Assembly: GCF_003605125.1 (NCBI RefSeq)
Contig: NZ_QPQT01000003.1
Location: forward strand, 248,001 to 312,000
Reading direction: 5' to 3'
DNA length: 64,000 nucleotides
Origin: Shewanella algidipiscicola
Lineage (GTDB): Bacteria; Pseudomonadota; Gammaproteobacteria; Enterobacterales; Shewanellaceae
Shown: positions 9,541 through 19,151 of the stretch, piece by piece
Numbering within the stretch: the first letter of the stretch is position 1
How the letters are laid out: each line of letters opens with the position of its first letter
Translations under genes and position numbers: made by a program
Notes under the pieces: generated by a model
The model's database searches: none
Told to the model about the DNA's origin: nothing
Seen by the model: the letters and a program-made list of their open reading frames with translations, nothing else

Positions 9541-11691
9541 TTGTTAGATAAAAATATTAGCCTGGCATGGCCAAAAATCAGTGTAGTTACCCCCTCTTTT
9601 AATCAAGGTAAGTATATAGAACAAACCATTTTATCTGTGATTGAACAACACTACCCTAATATTGAGTATATTGTTATTGATGGTGGGTCTAATGATGAAA
9701 CCAATCATATTTTGGCTAAATATGCCGATACTATAGACTACTGTGTTAGTGAGCCGGATAAGGGGCAAAGCCACGCAATTAACAAGGGCTTCGCTGTTGC
9801 AACGGGAGATATTTTTTGCTGGTTAAACAGTGATGACCAGTTTGCGCCAGATGCACTTAAATCAGTCGCACTAGCATATTTAGAAAAGAAAGCGGATGTT
9901 ATTGCTGGTATTTGTGAAGTTTATCAAGATGATAAACTAGTGCATCGCCATTTCACTTCTTGTCAGGATGGTCCTCTTCCTCTAAATGAAATTCTAGACT
10001 TGGATAATGGTTGGAATGCAGGTCAGTTTTTTTATCAACCAGAGGTGTTTTTCACTCGTGAACTTTGGCAAAAAGCCGGTGGCGCGGTGAATGAAGATTG
10101 TTTTTATAGTATGGATTACGAATTGTGGTGCCGTTTTGCATTACATCAAGCGAATTTGGTCGGCATTGGCGTTCCATTGGTGCATTTTAGGATGCATAGT
10201 GAGCAAAAAACGGCTGATGAAGCTGCGTTTAAGTCTGAGCTTATTAACGTGCGGGATCGATTTCTGCTCGAACACAATATTAATTGGACGCAAAGTGAAA
10301 GGCCTCCAGTTAATTGGTCTCGTAAGTTAAAAGTCGCCTTTATTAATGACTTAGGCTATAAATTTGGTGCTGGTACGGCTCAATTACGCATTGCTGGGGC
10401 TTTTGATTTAGCTGGGCAGGACTGCAGTGTGTTTGATTTGCTTACTTATCAGCAGGCGGACGGGAGTTATCGATGTTTATTTGGGAAAGTTGCTGAATTT
10501 GACCCTGATGTTGTCATTTTTGGAAATCTTCATGCTATTACTCCCAATGATATTTCAGTGCTAAAAAGTATCGAACAGTTATATCCCACGTATTGGCTTA
10601 CCCATGATTTCTGGTTGTTAACAGGGCGCTGTCCATACCCTTCTAATTGTACTAAATATATAACTGGTTGCGACTCCGATTGCCCAACCAAAGACGCTTA
10701 TCCTGTCATAGCGAGTGACGACATTGCCAGAAGTTGGCAAAGTAAGCACGAATTTTTGTCTGCAACCAACCAGTTAACGATTCTTGCTAATTCAGAGTGG
10801 TCTAAAAGCTTTATTGATAACGCCTTGCCTAAAAATACATCAGCTCCAACTGACTTGATTAGGCTTGGGGCCCCTGTTGAGATATTTAAACCCCAAGATA
10901 AGTGGGAAGCAAAAAAGCAGATTGGAGTTGAGAAAAATTCATTTACTATCGCCTTTAGCGTTTCTTCATTAAGTGATTTACGTAAAGGTGGGGATTTGTT
11001 ACTAGGTGCTTTGAAACTCCTCAGTGATATGAATATTACTTTATTGCTTATTGGTCGTTTGGACGTTGATTGGGAGTTCCCTAATGTTAAATGCATCTCA
11101 CTTGGCTACATAGATAATGTAAAGCAACTCGTACTTGCTTTAAATGCTGCTGATCTTTATGTTGGCCCAAGTCGTGAAGAAACATTTGGGCAAGTTTTTA
11201 TTGAGGCTGCACTGTGCGGTACGCCAAGCCTAGGTTTTAGTGCTAGCGGTGTAACGGATGCCATCATTGACAATGTCACTGGTTTTAAGCTCGAATCTCA
11301 AACCGCTGAGGCTCTCGCTGCGGCTATTGAAAGCCTTTACCTATCGCCAGATACTTGTTTACGAATTGCAGAGTTAGCGCCTATTTATGCAAGAGCTTTT
11401 TATTCTTTAGAGGCGAGTTATCGCACCTTTTTTAACGTGCTTGATCGACAAAATGTGATTGATACTTGTAAGGCTCCCCATAAAATTAGTTTTAGTGCTA
11501 CCAGTGATTTGATTGCTAATTGCACTAAAGGTTGGGTGGCATTATCGTGGTTTGATAACTTAAACTGGAAGCTACGTGGGGTGACTACTAGATTGATAGG
11601 ATGTTTTTCTCCTGAATTTACATCTAAAGTGCGTCAAAGCTTGCCTAAATGGCTAGAGAAGAGAGTTATGATTTGGCTTTTAGGGAAATAA
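9541..11691 (+). CDS. Two-domain glycosyltransferase, GT2-GT4 fusion (716 aa)
   Basis: The N-terminal GT2 domain spans about residues 12-245: ISVVTPSFNQGKYIEQTILS at the start, VIDGGSND near 45, and a metal-binding NSDD with D98 and D99. From about 265 to 640 there is a GT4-type GT-B domain, with VSSLSDLRKGGDLLLGAL in the second Rossmann fold and SREETFGQVFIEAALCG carrying the E-x7-E signature. The last 80 residues are unassigned. The start is TTG at 9541, supported by GGAAG at 9530-9534 six bases upstream. Two activities in one chain suggest two successive sugar additions. A second GT2 gene follows after 7 bp. Confidence 0.85.
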   Translation: MLDKNISLAWPKISVVTPSFNQGKYIEQTILSVIEQHYPNIEYIVIDGGSNDETNHILAKYADTIDYCVSEPDKGQSHAINKGFAVATGDIFCWLNSDDQFAPDALKSVALAYLEKKADVIAGICEVYQDDKLVHRHFTSCQDGPLPLNEILDLDNGWNAGQFFYQPEVFFTRELWQKAGGAVNEDCFYSMDYELWCRFALHQANLVGIGVPLVHFRMHSEQKTADEAAFKSELINVRDRFLLEHNINWTQSERPPVNWSRKLKVAFINDLGYKFGAGTAQLRIAGAFDLAGQDCSVFDLLTYQQADGSYRCLFGKVAEFDPDVVIFGNLHAITPNDISVLKSIEQLYPTYWLTHDFWLLTGRCPYPSNCTKYITGCDSDCPTKDAYPVIASDDIARSWQSKHEFLSATNQLTILANSEWSKSFIDNALPKNTSAPTDLIRLGAPVEIFKPQDKWEAKKQIGVEKNSFTIAFSVSSLSDLRKGGDLLLGALKLLSDMNITLLLIGRLDVDWEFPNVKCISLGYIDNVKQLVLALNAADLYVGPSREETFGQVFIEAALCGTPSLGFSASGVTDAIIDNVTGFKLESQTAEALAAAIESLYLSPDTCLRIAELAPIYARAFYSLEASYRTFFNVLDRQNVIDTCKAPHKISFSATSDLIANCTKGWVALSWFDNLNWKLRGVTTRLIGCFSPEFTSKVRQSLPKWLEKRVMIWLLGK

Positions 11692-11698
11692 TTAGTTC

Positions 11699-12463
11699 AT
11701 GAATAGCAAGCCTCTTATTACTGTGGTCGTTCCATCTTATAATCAAGGGCGCTTTCTTGAATGCAATCTTGAGTCAATATTTGCACAAGATATTCCTGTT
11801 GAAGTTTTTGTTATAGACGGTGGTTCAGACGATTGTTCGCTTGAGATTATTAAGAAGTATGAGCATAAGTTGGCGGGTTGGCGCAGCCACCCTGACAATG
11901 GTCAGTCTGCTGCGATTAATGAAGGGGTGAAACTTGGGACTGCTCCCTATGTTTGTTGGCTTAACTCTGATGATTTTTTCTATCCTAATGGTTTGAAAGC
12001 ATTACTTTTAAAATTAGAAGCGGCCCCCTTATCTCCTTTTGCTTACGGCCGCTGCTGGACAACTGATAGTTTGGGCCGCCAACTAGCAAAGTACCTTACG
12101 CTGCCCTTTATTCCTTATTTATTCGCTAATTATTGCTTTATTTGCCAACCCGGTACGTTAATTAGAAGAAGCAGTTGGGAGCAAAACGAAGGGCTAAATG
12201 AGCAGTTGCAGATGGCAATGGACTATGATTTATGGTGGCGGTTGTTTAAGTCTTCTGGAAAACCGATTTACATCGACCATATTGTCGCTGCAACTCGAAC
12301 ACATAATGATGCTAAGACCTTAAACAATATTGATGTGCATTATCTAGAATCAAAAAAATTAGTTAGACGTTATTGGGGCAGGTTGCCTCTTAAGTGGTAT
12401 TTGTCTTTGCCATTGATGAAAATCATACGTCGAATTGAAAAAATATCATACAGAAAGAATTAG
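11699..12463 (+). CDS. Glycosyltransferase family 2 (254 aa)
   Basis: A single GT-A domain enzyme. ITVVVPSYNQGRFLECNLESI at residues 7-27 is the nucleotide-binding start, VIDGGSDD follows at about 38-45, and the metal-binding acidic motif NSDD contains D91 and D92. MDYDLWWRLFKS near residue 175 fits the acceptor-side ED-like region of this family. It is closely related in pattern to the N-terminal half of the upstream fusion protein, so one may derive from duplication of the other. It starts 7 bp after that gene and closes the glycosyltransferase run before cysD. The transferred sugar cannot be told from sequence. Confidence 0.85.
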   Translation: MNSKPLITVVVPSYNQGRFLECNLESIFAQDIPVEVFVIDGGSDDCSLEIIKKYEHKLAGWRSHPDNGQSAAINEGVKLGTAPYVCWLNSDDFFYPNGLKALLLKLEAAPLSPFAYGRCWTTDSLGRQLAKYLTLPFIPYLFANYCFICQPGTLIRRSSWEQNEGLNEQLQMAMDYDLWWRLFKSSGKPIYIDHIVAATRTHNDAKTLNNIDVHYLESKKLVRRYWGRLPLKWYLSLPLMKIIRRIEKISYRKN

Positions 12464-12577
12464 GTTTTATTTAGAATTAAGATTTCAGTTTTGCTTATTT
12501 TTTATCATATGGCCCTTGTTTTTTGTTTTTTACTTTTGCTCATAATGAGTGACTTTTACATTTAAAATGGAATAGGT

Positions 12578-13483
12578 ATGCGACAATATTTAACTCATCT
12601 AAAGCAGTTAGAAGCTGAGTCAATTCAAATTATGCGTGAAGTTGCCGCAGAGTTTGATAATCCTGTGATGCTGTATTCAGTTGGCAAAGATTCTTCTGTA
12701 CTGCTGCATTTGGCTCGAAAAGCCTTTTATCCAGGTAAGCTCCCGTTTCCATTAATGCATGTCGACACCAATTGGAAATTTAAAGAGATGATCGCATTTC
12801 GCGATGAGACTGCTAAGAAATATGGTTTTGAGCTGATTGTTCACAAAAACCCACGTGGTATACAGATGAATATTTCACCTTTTACTCATGGTAGCGCTAA
12901 ACACACCGATATCATGAAGACAGAAGGACTCAAGCAAGCTCTTGATATGCATGGCTTTGATGCGGCTTTTGGTGGGGCTCGTCGTGATGAAGAGAAGTCT
13001 CGTGCAAAAGAGCGTGTTTATTCTTTCCGTGACAATAAGCATCGCTGGGATCCGAAGAATCAACGCCCTGAGTTATGGAACATCTATAACGGCAAGGTCG
13101 ATAAAGGCGAAAGCATTCGTGTGTTCCCCTTATCCAATTGGACTGAGTTAGATATCTGGCAATACATCTATCTTGAAGGCATTGATATTCCATCTCTTTA
13201 TTTAGCCGAGCCTCGCCCTGTGGTGAAGCGTGGTGGCACGTTGATTATGGTTGATGATGAACGTATGGAACTCGAACCAGGGGAAGAAGTCGTACACAAG
13301 ATGGTGCGTTTTAGAACTTTAGGGTGTTATCCGCTTACTGGTGCTGTGGAGTCGCAAGCGACGACATTACCTGAGATTATTCAGGAGATGCTGCTGTGTA
13401 CAACATCTGAGCGTCAAGGGCGAGTGATTGACAATGACTCAGCTGGTTCGATGGAAAAGAAAAAGATGGAAGGCTATTTTTAG
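12578..13483 (+). CDS. cysD: Sulfate adenylyltransferase subunit 2, copy 1
   Basis: The catalytic subunit of ATP sulfurylase; with CysN it makes APS from ATP and sulfate. The PP-loop motif [20 protein letters not shown] lies at residues 30-49, followed by the typical [16 protein letters not shown] and [14 protein letters not shown]. The length of 301 residues is standard. It differs from copy 2 (44069) in only a small minority of residues, mostly near the N-terminus and around residue 230. It opens the set cysD-cysN-SLC13 transporter-cysC-DHH phosphoesterase, directly downstream of glycosyltransferases and sulfotransferases and not next to cysJIH. Feeding glycan sulfation is therefore plausible. 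Confidence 0.97.
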   Translation: MRQYLTHLKQLEAESIQIMREVAAEFDNPVMLYSVGKDSSVLLHLARKAFYPGKLPFPLMHVDTNWKFKEMIAFRDETAKKYGFELIVHKNPRGIQMNISPFTHGSAKHTDIMKTEGLKQALDMHGFDAAFGGARRDEEKSRAKERVYSFRDNKHRWDPKNQRPELWNIYNGKVDKGESIRVFPLSNWTELDIWQYIYLEGIDIPSLYLAEPRPVVKRGGTLIMVDDERMELEPGEEVVHKMVRFRTLGCYPLTGAVESQATTLPEIIQEMLLCTTSERQGRVIDNDSAGSMEKKKMEGYF

Positions 13484-13623
13484 GCTGCCGCTCCACAACC
13501 GTATAAATGCCTTAAGTGTGCCGTTCACCTACAGAATATGAGAAAGACCATGACAACAGAACAGACGTTATTGCAAACCGATATTGAATCCTATCTTAAG
13601 CTGCATGAAAACAAAGATATGTT
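13478..13623 (+). repeat. 146-bp tract identical to 44969-45114
   Basis: The last bases of cysD, the whole cysD-cysN gap and the first 86 bp of cysN match base for base between the two cys sets, with an offset of 31,491 bp. On both sides the copies differ at many third positions. Perfect identity that includes non-coding sequence points to recent gene conversion or a recombination seam. Confidence 0.9.
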
Positions 13624-14959
13624 ACGTATCTTGACTTGCGGCAGTGTCGATGACGGTAAGTCTACCCTTATTGGTCGTTTGCTGTTTGATAGTAAAATGA
13701 TTTTTGAAGATCAGATGGCGGCTATTGAGAAAGACTCAAAGCGTTTTAATACCACTGATGATGCGTTTGATTTGGCATTGTTGGTCGATGGTTTGCAATC
13801 TGAGCGTGAGCAGGGGATCACCATTGACGTAGCCTATCGCTATTTTGCTACCGAACAGCGTAAATTTATTATTGCCGATACTCCTGGTCATGAACAATAT
13901 ACCCGTAACATGGCGACAGGTGCATCGACTTCGGATTTAGCCATTATTCTTATCGATGCTCGCCACGGTGTGCAGGTGCAGACACGGCGTCATAGCTTTA
14001 TTTGTTCGCAATTAGGCATTAAACATGTGGTGATCGCTATTAATAAGATGGACGCTGTCGATTATGATCAAGGCGTTTATCAAAAAATTAAGCTGGAGTA
14101 TCGTGAGTTCGCCAAATCATTAGCTTTTGAAGACATCCGTTTTGTGCCTATTTCTGCTTTAAAGGGCGATAATGTAGTCAATGAAAGTGACAATATGCAG
14201 TGGTACCCCGGTTCTACGTTGTTGAAGTTGCTTAATACTGTTTCTGTTACACGAGATGATAATGCTTCATTTCGTTTTCAGGTGCAGTATGTTAATCGTC
14301 CAAACCTTGATTTTCGTGGATTTTGCGGAACAATCTCCTCGGGAGATATTCGTGTTGGCGATAATCTTATCGCCTTGCCATCTGGTAAAGAAAGCAAGGT
14401 TAAGTCAATTGTTACTTTTGATGGTGAGCTTGAAAAGGCATCAGCAGGTATGGCTGTTACCCTTACGTTAACGGATGAAATTGATGTAAGTCGCGGAGAT
14501 ATGTTAGTTAGACCCCACGATCAACCATCTTCATCAAGCCATTTTGCGGCCGATGTAGTATGGATGGCGGAAGAGTCGTTACATTTAGACCGTGAATACG
14601 CTATCAAAATGGGTAGTAAATCAGTCTACGGTTATGTCGATGCAGTAAATTATAAAGTTGATGTAAATACACTTGAACAACAATCTGCTCAGCAACTTGT
14701 ATTGAATGAAATGGGTAATTGTTCTTTTACGGTAACATCTCCTGTGCAGTTTGATTCGTACCGTGACAATCGTACGACCGGCTCGTTTATTATCATTGAT
14801 AGGTTAACAAATGTTACCGTAGGTGCCGGGATGATCAGTAGTGCCATTGATGGAAGTGATAAGAAAGTTAATGAATATTCAGCGTTTGAGATTGAAATGA
14901 ACGCATTGGTCCGTAAACATTTCCCACATTGGGGGGCTAAGGATATTTCAAGGTGTTAA
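13538..14959 (+). CDS. cysN: Sulfate adenylyltransferase subunit 1 (GTPase), copy 1
   Basis: The regulatory GTPase that drives APS synthesis by CysD. G-motifs are visible: [18 protein letters not shown] near residues 35-52, [17 protein letters not shown], and NKMD. An EF-Tu-like beta-barrel region follows ([14 protein letters not shown]). The 473-residue length, with no fused APS kinase, fits stand-alone CysN. ATG 13538 and ATG 13550 are both possible; the second begins MTTEQTLLQ. The 54 bp before it and its first 86 bp are identical to copy 2, while the rest has diverged. A strong terminator follows at 15017. Confidence 0.96.
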   Translation: MRKTMTTEQTLLQTDIESYLKLHENKDMLRILTCGSVDDGKSTLIGRLLFDSKMIFEDQMAAIEKDSKRFNTTDDAFDLALLVDGLQSEREQGITIDVAYRYFATEQRKFIIADTPGHEQYTRNMATGASTSDLAIILIDARHGVQVQTRRHSFICSQLGIKHVVIAINKMDAVDYDQGVYQKIKLEYREFAKSLAFEDIRFVPISALKGDNVVNESDNMQWYPGSTLLKLLNTVSVTRDDNASFRFQVQYVNRPNLDFRGFCGTISSGDIRVGDNLIALPSGKESKVKSIVTFDGELEKASAGMAVTLTLTDEIDVSRGDMLVRPHDQPSSSSHFAADVVWMAEESLHLDREYAIKMGSKSVYGYVDAVNYKVDVNTLEQQSAQQLVLNEMGNCSFTVTSPVQFDSYRDNRTTGSFIIIDRLTNVTVGAGMISSAIDGSDKKVNEYSAFEIEMNALVRKHFPHWGAKDISRC

Positions 14960-15016
14960 GATGTTTTGATGGGCGGATAATGACTCCACTTTAAGTAGTA
15001 TGATAGAAATGGAACT

Positions 15017-15056
15017 CGCTTACAGCAATTAGCAAGTTTGTTGTAAGCGTTTTTTG
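15017..15056 (+). terminator. Rho-independent terminator after cysN copy 1
   Basis: A 12-bp stem (15017-15028 with 15038-15049, one G-U pair) closes a 9-base loop and is followed by TTTTTT at 15050-15055. This should end the cysD-cysN transcript and makes a separate promoter for the transporter gene likely. Confidence 0.88.
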
Positions 15057-15094
15057 TTTTATCAACTCTTAGAGATAACCTAAAGATTGCAGAT

Positions 15095-15100
15095 TATAAT
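15095..15100 (+). promoter_or_regulatory. Candidate -10 box for the SLC13 transporter gene
   Basis: A consensus TATAAT lies 18 bases before the start codon, just after the cysN terminator. No good -35 box is seen at the right distance, and the resulting leader would be very short. Confidence 0.3.
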
Positions 15101-15118
15101 CCGATCAATAAGAAAAAT

Positions 15119-16846
15119 ATGCCATTAAATACTTATATAACAGTAGCCATTTTTGTTCTCACTATTGTTGGTTTGATACGTTATCAGCGTAAACCTGCTG
15201 CAGTTTTAGGAAGTGCGTTACTCGCTTTATCTTTATTGGGGATAGTAAGTAAAGAACAGTTACTCAATAGTATGGTTAACCCTGGATTAGTGACGCTTAT
15301 TTTGCTTATCTTATGTTCTTTTGTACTTGAAAAAACCCATTTTTTGCGTGTTATTGCTTCGAAGGTAATTGTCTGCAGTTATACATCGACTTGGATTCGC
15401 TTATTTGGCGTAACGGCATTGTGTTCAGCTTTTCTGAATAATACTGCTGTTGTGGCAACGCTCATCTCTCCTATTCGTAATAATCCACATCATACAGCCA
15501 GTAAACTCTTATTGCCCTTATCTTATGCCGCTATTTTAGGTGGTACACTGACGTTGATAGGCACTTCAACTAACTTAATAGTGAACAGTTTATATATTGA
15601 TGCGACAGGCAATGGGTTAGCCTTTTTTTCTTTTACTGCTTTAGGGGGGATATTGGTTATCGGGTGTGGAATTACCTTGTATTTCACTTCTAAGTGGCTA
15701 CCGAATGTTGAGGTGAACGAACTTGATTTTAAAGGCTACTTTATCGATGCAAAAGTTAAACCTGGGTCCGATTTAATTGGGCGCTCTGTTGAGTCAAATG
15801 GTTTACGCCATTTAGAGTCTTTGTTTTTAGTTGAAGTCGTGCGAAAAAATCGGCTTATCACGCCTGTAAGCCCGAGTGAGGTTTTGCAAGAAGATGACAG
15901 ATTGGTGTTTAGTGGTGATATTACTAAGGTGATGCAAATTAGTCAGTTTTCAGGTCTAGAGTTGTTTGCCGATAAAAATGGGCTACTAGGGACTAATCTC
16001 AATGAGGTTGTTGTGAAAGAAGAGAGTGTTTTAGTTGGTAAAACACTAAAATCTGCGGGATTCAGAGCGCTATTTGATGCTGCTGTTGTCGCAATTAGTC
16101 GCGATGGCGCACATATTTCAGGGAAATTAGGTGAAGTCGTTATTAAAGCGGGAGATTTTTTAATTTTAGCTGTCGGTAATGATTTTAGTTCACGACGAAA
16201 TTTGACTAAAAACTTCATTATTCTTAGTGGTGTATCTCCTGAAAGCAGAATTAATGGGGTCAAAGCTTGGGGAGTAACAATAGGTTTTATCGCTGTTGTT
16301 GCACTTAGTGCATTAGATTTTATAGACATGCTGCTTGGTTTGCTGGCGCTTTTAGGAGCGTTCATTTTTAGCCGCTGTCTCACCGCCAATGAAGTTGTTA
16401 GGCGTTTCCCTATTGATATTTGGATAGTGGTGACTGCGGCTATTTTGATGTCTCAGGCTCTAGTTAATGCTGGTGTTGATACTATCATTGCCCAATGGGT
16501 ATCGGGATTTACTAGTTTGGGGCATGCATACATCGGATTAGTGTTAGTGTATTTGTTAACTTGGGTGTTGACTGAGTTGGTAACGAATAATGCCGCTGCT
16601 GCGTTAATGTTTCCGATAGCCTATAGCATTGCTTTGGGATTTGGTGTTGATGTAATGCCATTTGTTATGACCGTAGCCTTTGCGGCCAGTGGTAGCTTTA
16701 TGAGCCCTTATGGTTATCAAACAAATTTGATGGTTTTTAATGCTGGTCAATATAGATTGATCGATTTTATCAAAGTAGGTCTACCGGTGAGTCTAGTGTA
16801 TGGCATTATCGTATTAACGGCCGTACCGGTATTTTTCCCGTTCTAA
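15119..16846 (+). CDS. SLC13/DASS-type permease with two TrkA-C domains, probable sulfate transporter
   Basis: A 575-residue membrane protein: a hydrophobic N-terminal half (residues about 5-200), a soluble insert of about 170 residues with two TrkA-C (RCK_C)-like repeats (PGSDLIGRSVES... and EESVLVGKTLKSAG...), then a second hydrophobic half. Signature pieces of the family are present in order: SAFLNNTAVVATLISP, LIGTSTNLIVN, ELVTNNAAAALMFPIA and GYQTNLMV. Such proteins carry sulfate or other anions across the inner membrane with cations. Its place between cysN and cysC argues for sulfate. It has no counterpart in the second cys set at 44 kb. Confidence 0.88.
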   Translation: MPLNTYITVAIFVLTIVGLIRYQRKPAAVLGSALLALSLLGIVSKEQLLNSMVNPGLVTLILLILCSFVLEKTHFLRVIASKVIVCSYTSTWIRLFGVTALCSAFLNNTAVVATLISPIRNNPHHTASKLLLPLSYAAILGGTLTLIGTSTNLIVNSLYIDATGNGLAFFSFTALGGILVIGCGITLYFTSKWLPNVEVNELDFKGYFIDAKVKPGSDLIGRSVESNGLRHLESLFLVEVVRKNRLITPVSPSEVLQEDDRLVFSGDITKVMQISQFSGLELFADKNGLLGTNLNEVVVKEESVLVGKTLKSAGFRALFDAAVVAISRDGAHISGKLGEVVIKAGDFLILAVGNDFSSRRNLTKNFIILSGVSPESRINGVKAWGVTIGFIAVVALSALDFIDMLLGLLALLGAFIFSRCLTANEVVRRFPIDIWIVVTAAILMSQALVNAGVDTIIAQWVSGFTSLGHAYIGLVLVYLLTWVLTELVTNNAAAALMFPIAYSIALGFGVDVMPFVMTVAFAASGSFMSPYGYQTNLMVFNAGQYRLIDFIKVGLPVSLVYGIIVLTAVPVFFPF

Positions 16847-16981
16847 AATCAAAGAGATGGCAAGCTAGGTTATGTCATTGGAGAAAAGATGTGGGGCTCT
16901 GAGTCATATTATACTGGAAACTAGATGTTGCGAGATAATATCAATTTAAAACGTTACCTTTATTATTGTTAAGGATTGGAC

Positions 16982-17614
16982 ATGTCACCTTATAAAATCG
17001 TAGAAAGTGATGATAAATCCACTGATTTGATGTGGCACCTTGCTAGCGTGTCGCATCAAGACAGGGTTGCAGCTAATGGCCATCAAGGGGCTGTTATGTG
17101 GTTCACAGGCTTAAGCGGTTCGGGAAAATCAACACTTGCGAATGCGGTTGATAAGATACTACATGAAAGAGGAGCCAGTACCTATGTGCTTGACGGTGAT
17201 AATGTACGTCATGGTCTGAATGGTGATTTAGGTTTTTCAGACAACGACAGAGTCGAAAATATTCGCCGTATCGGTGAGGTGTCTAAATTATTTGTCGATG
17301 CTGGCTTGCTAGTTTCTTCTGCGTTTATTTCGCCGTTTGCCGAAGATAGAACCATGGTGCGGAGGTTACTCGGTGATAAGAAATTCGTTGAGGTCTTTGT
17401 GGATACCCCACTTGAAGAGTGTGAATTACGTGATCCCAAAGGTTTATATAAGAAAGCCCGTGCTGGTGAGATAAAAAACTTTACTGGTATTGATTCGACC
17501 TATGAACGTCCTATCAGCCCCGAAGTACATATAAAGACCGCTGAGCAATCCATCGAGGTAAATGCTTTGCAAGTAGTCGATTATTTGAAAGACAATGGCT
17601 ATCTCAATTTTTAG
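16982..17614 (+). CDS. cysC: Adenylyl-sulfate kinase, copy 1
   Basis: Phosphorylates APS to PAPS, the donor used by sulfotransferases. The P-loop [19 protein letters not shown] lies near residues 40-58, and [20 protein letters not shown] and [20 protein letters not shown] are family signatures. The start is set at ATG 16982 because AAGGA ends six bases before it and the paralogue starts at the same place (MSPYK); an upstream TTG at 16976 is less likely. The usual SPFRADR loop reads SPFAEDR here, so a conserved arginine is replaced by alanine; the paralogue at 46613 keeps it. The effect on activity is unknown. Confidence 0.95.
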   Translation: MSPYKIVESDDKSTDLMWHLASVSHQDRVAANGHQGAVMWFTGLSGSGKSTLANAVDKILHERGASTYVLDGDNVRHGLNGDLGFSDNDRVENIRRIGEVSKLFVDAGLLVSSAFISPFAEDRTMVRRLLGDKKFVEVFVDTPLEECELRDPKGLYKKARAGEIKNFTGIDSTYERPISPEVHIKTAEQSIEVNALQVVDYLKDNGYLNF

Positions 17615-17745
17615 AGCCGTTCGTTTTATTATGGATAATCTGCTTTAGCTAGGTTTCACCATATTGAACTCGCTTCAGGGGGCTGTATTTTTTCTTTAGC
17701 TTGCGACTCGAAGCTTTTAAGCAAATAGCTTCTTTTAAGGAATTT

Positions 17746-18714
17746 ATGAATTACGATATTTTTAATGGTGATGCCGATGGTATTATTGCATTGCTGCAAC
17801 TTCGATTAGCTAATCCTATAGAGAGCGAGCTGGTGACAGGCGTTAAGCGTGATATTGACTTGCTTACAAAGCTTACTCGAAACGTCAAACTGGTTAAAGG
17901 GGATAAACTTACAATTCTAGATATTTCCATGAAGAAAAACCAAGCCGGTTTAATGAAAGCTCTTAATGATGGGATAAGTGTTTTTTATGCCGATCATCAC
18001 ATAACGGGTGAGATTCCAGTGAGTAAGCATTTAAGTGCACATATCGACTTGGATGCTAACATCTGTACGGCTTTGATTGTCGATAAGCTGCTGAATCGGA
18101 AATATCACCATTGGGCTATTACTGCTGCTTATGGTGATAACCTAATTGGAGTTGCTGATAATTTATCTAAAGTTGCAGGCCTGACACTTGAGCAAGCGCG
18201 TTTTTTAAATGAGTTAGGTACATTGATTAACTACAACGGCTATGGCTCTGATATTACAGATCTTCATTACCATCCTGCCGAACTGTTCGCTGAGTTATTG
18301 AAGTATGAATCACCTTTTGACGTAATTGCAGAGTCAAACTCTCCATTTTATAAGTTACAAGATGCATACCAAACAGATATGACTCAGGTTGAGTCTATCT
18401 CACCAATGTATCAAGCTGATAAATTGTTTATCATTGAGCTTCCAGATGAAGATTGGTCACGTCGTATTAGTGGCGTTTACTGTAATGCTCTTGCCAATAA
18501 AAACCCACATGCTGCTCATGTAGTATTAACAAAAAATAATGATGGACTGTCATACACAGTTTCATTACGTGCGCCACTTTCAAATAAATTTGGCGCCGGT
18601 GATATCTGTAGTCAGTTTGATACTGGTGGAGGTAGAGCTGCGGCCGCTGGGATTAACACTCTACCTATAGATAAGATACAGCAACTGATCAACGTTATTG
18701 AAGCTACCTACTGA
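17746..18714 (+). CDS. DHH/DHHA1-family phosphoesterase, candidate PAP phosphatase
   Basis: Translation most likely begins at ATG 17746, with AAGGA six bases upstream, rather than at the earlier TTG 17701; this gives 322 residues, close to NrnA-type proteins. DHH motifs are visible from that start: FNGDADGIIAL with D9 and D11, ILDIS with D59, YADHH with D83-H84-H85, and GD at 130-131. The C-terminus carries the DHHA1-like GGGRAAAAG, with R where H is usual. NrnA-type DHH enzymes degrade nanoRNA and can dephosphorylate PAP. Directly behind cysC, removal of the PAP left by sulfotransferases is the natural guess. No activity is shown by sequence alone. Confidence 0.8.
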   Translation: MNYDIFNGDADGIIALLQLRLANPIESELVTGVKRDIDLLTKLTRNVKLVKGDKLTILDISMKKNQAGLMKALNDGISVFYADHHITGEIPVSKHLSAHIDLDANICTALIVDKLLNRKYHHWAITAAYGDNLIGVADNLSKVAGLTLEQARFLNELGTLINYNGYGSDITDLHYHPAELFAELLKYESPFDVIAESNSPFYKLQDAYQTDMTQVESISPMYQADKLFIIELPDEDWSRRISGVYCNALANKNPHAAHVVLTKNNDGLSYTVSLRAPLSNKFGAGDICSQFDTGGGRAAAAGINTLPIDKIQQLINVIEATY

Positions 18715-19151
18715 GTGGAAGAAAGGTTGGCAAATGAATACAATAGAAACAGAAGTTTGAACAATAATTGGAGTCATTAGTTTAAAAGCTCTTTCAACAT
18801 GATTGCTGCCAAATGTAAACTTGTTTAGATAGTATTTCCTTAATCAGGTATGCGAATTTTTATCAATCTTAGATTATGAATATCCAATTTGGTCTGCCAA
18901 TATATTAAACGGATAAGTCAATAGGTTGTGAGTTTTTGGGGTTGTTGATGCAGTTTTGAATGAGAAGCGATTAAATTTGCTGGTGTGAAGTATTGCATTG
19001 GTGGCGAATAACGAAAGTGCTAGTTGTTAATTATTTTTATGACATCAAAAGCTTCTGTTATATGGCTATTTAAAACCCAGATAGCAAATAGTAATAAGTT
19101 TATAAAATGCATGCATATGTTAAATCACAGAATATAGATTAGGACTGTTAG
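18715..19151 (+). other. 437-bp AT-rich intergenic region
   Basis: No gene, terminator or clear repeat was seen. The region separates the sulfate-activation set from the phosphomannomutase gene and presumably holds the latter's promoter, which I could not place with confidence. Confidence 0.4.

Noticed and set aside
12875..13193. Reverse-strand open frames inside cysD
   Set aside because: They lie opposite a highly conserved gene and have no recognisable features; they reflect the codon pattern of cysD.
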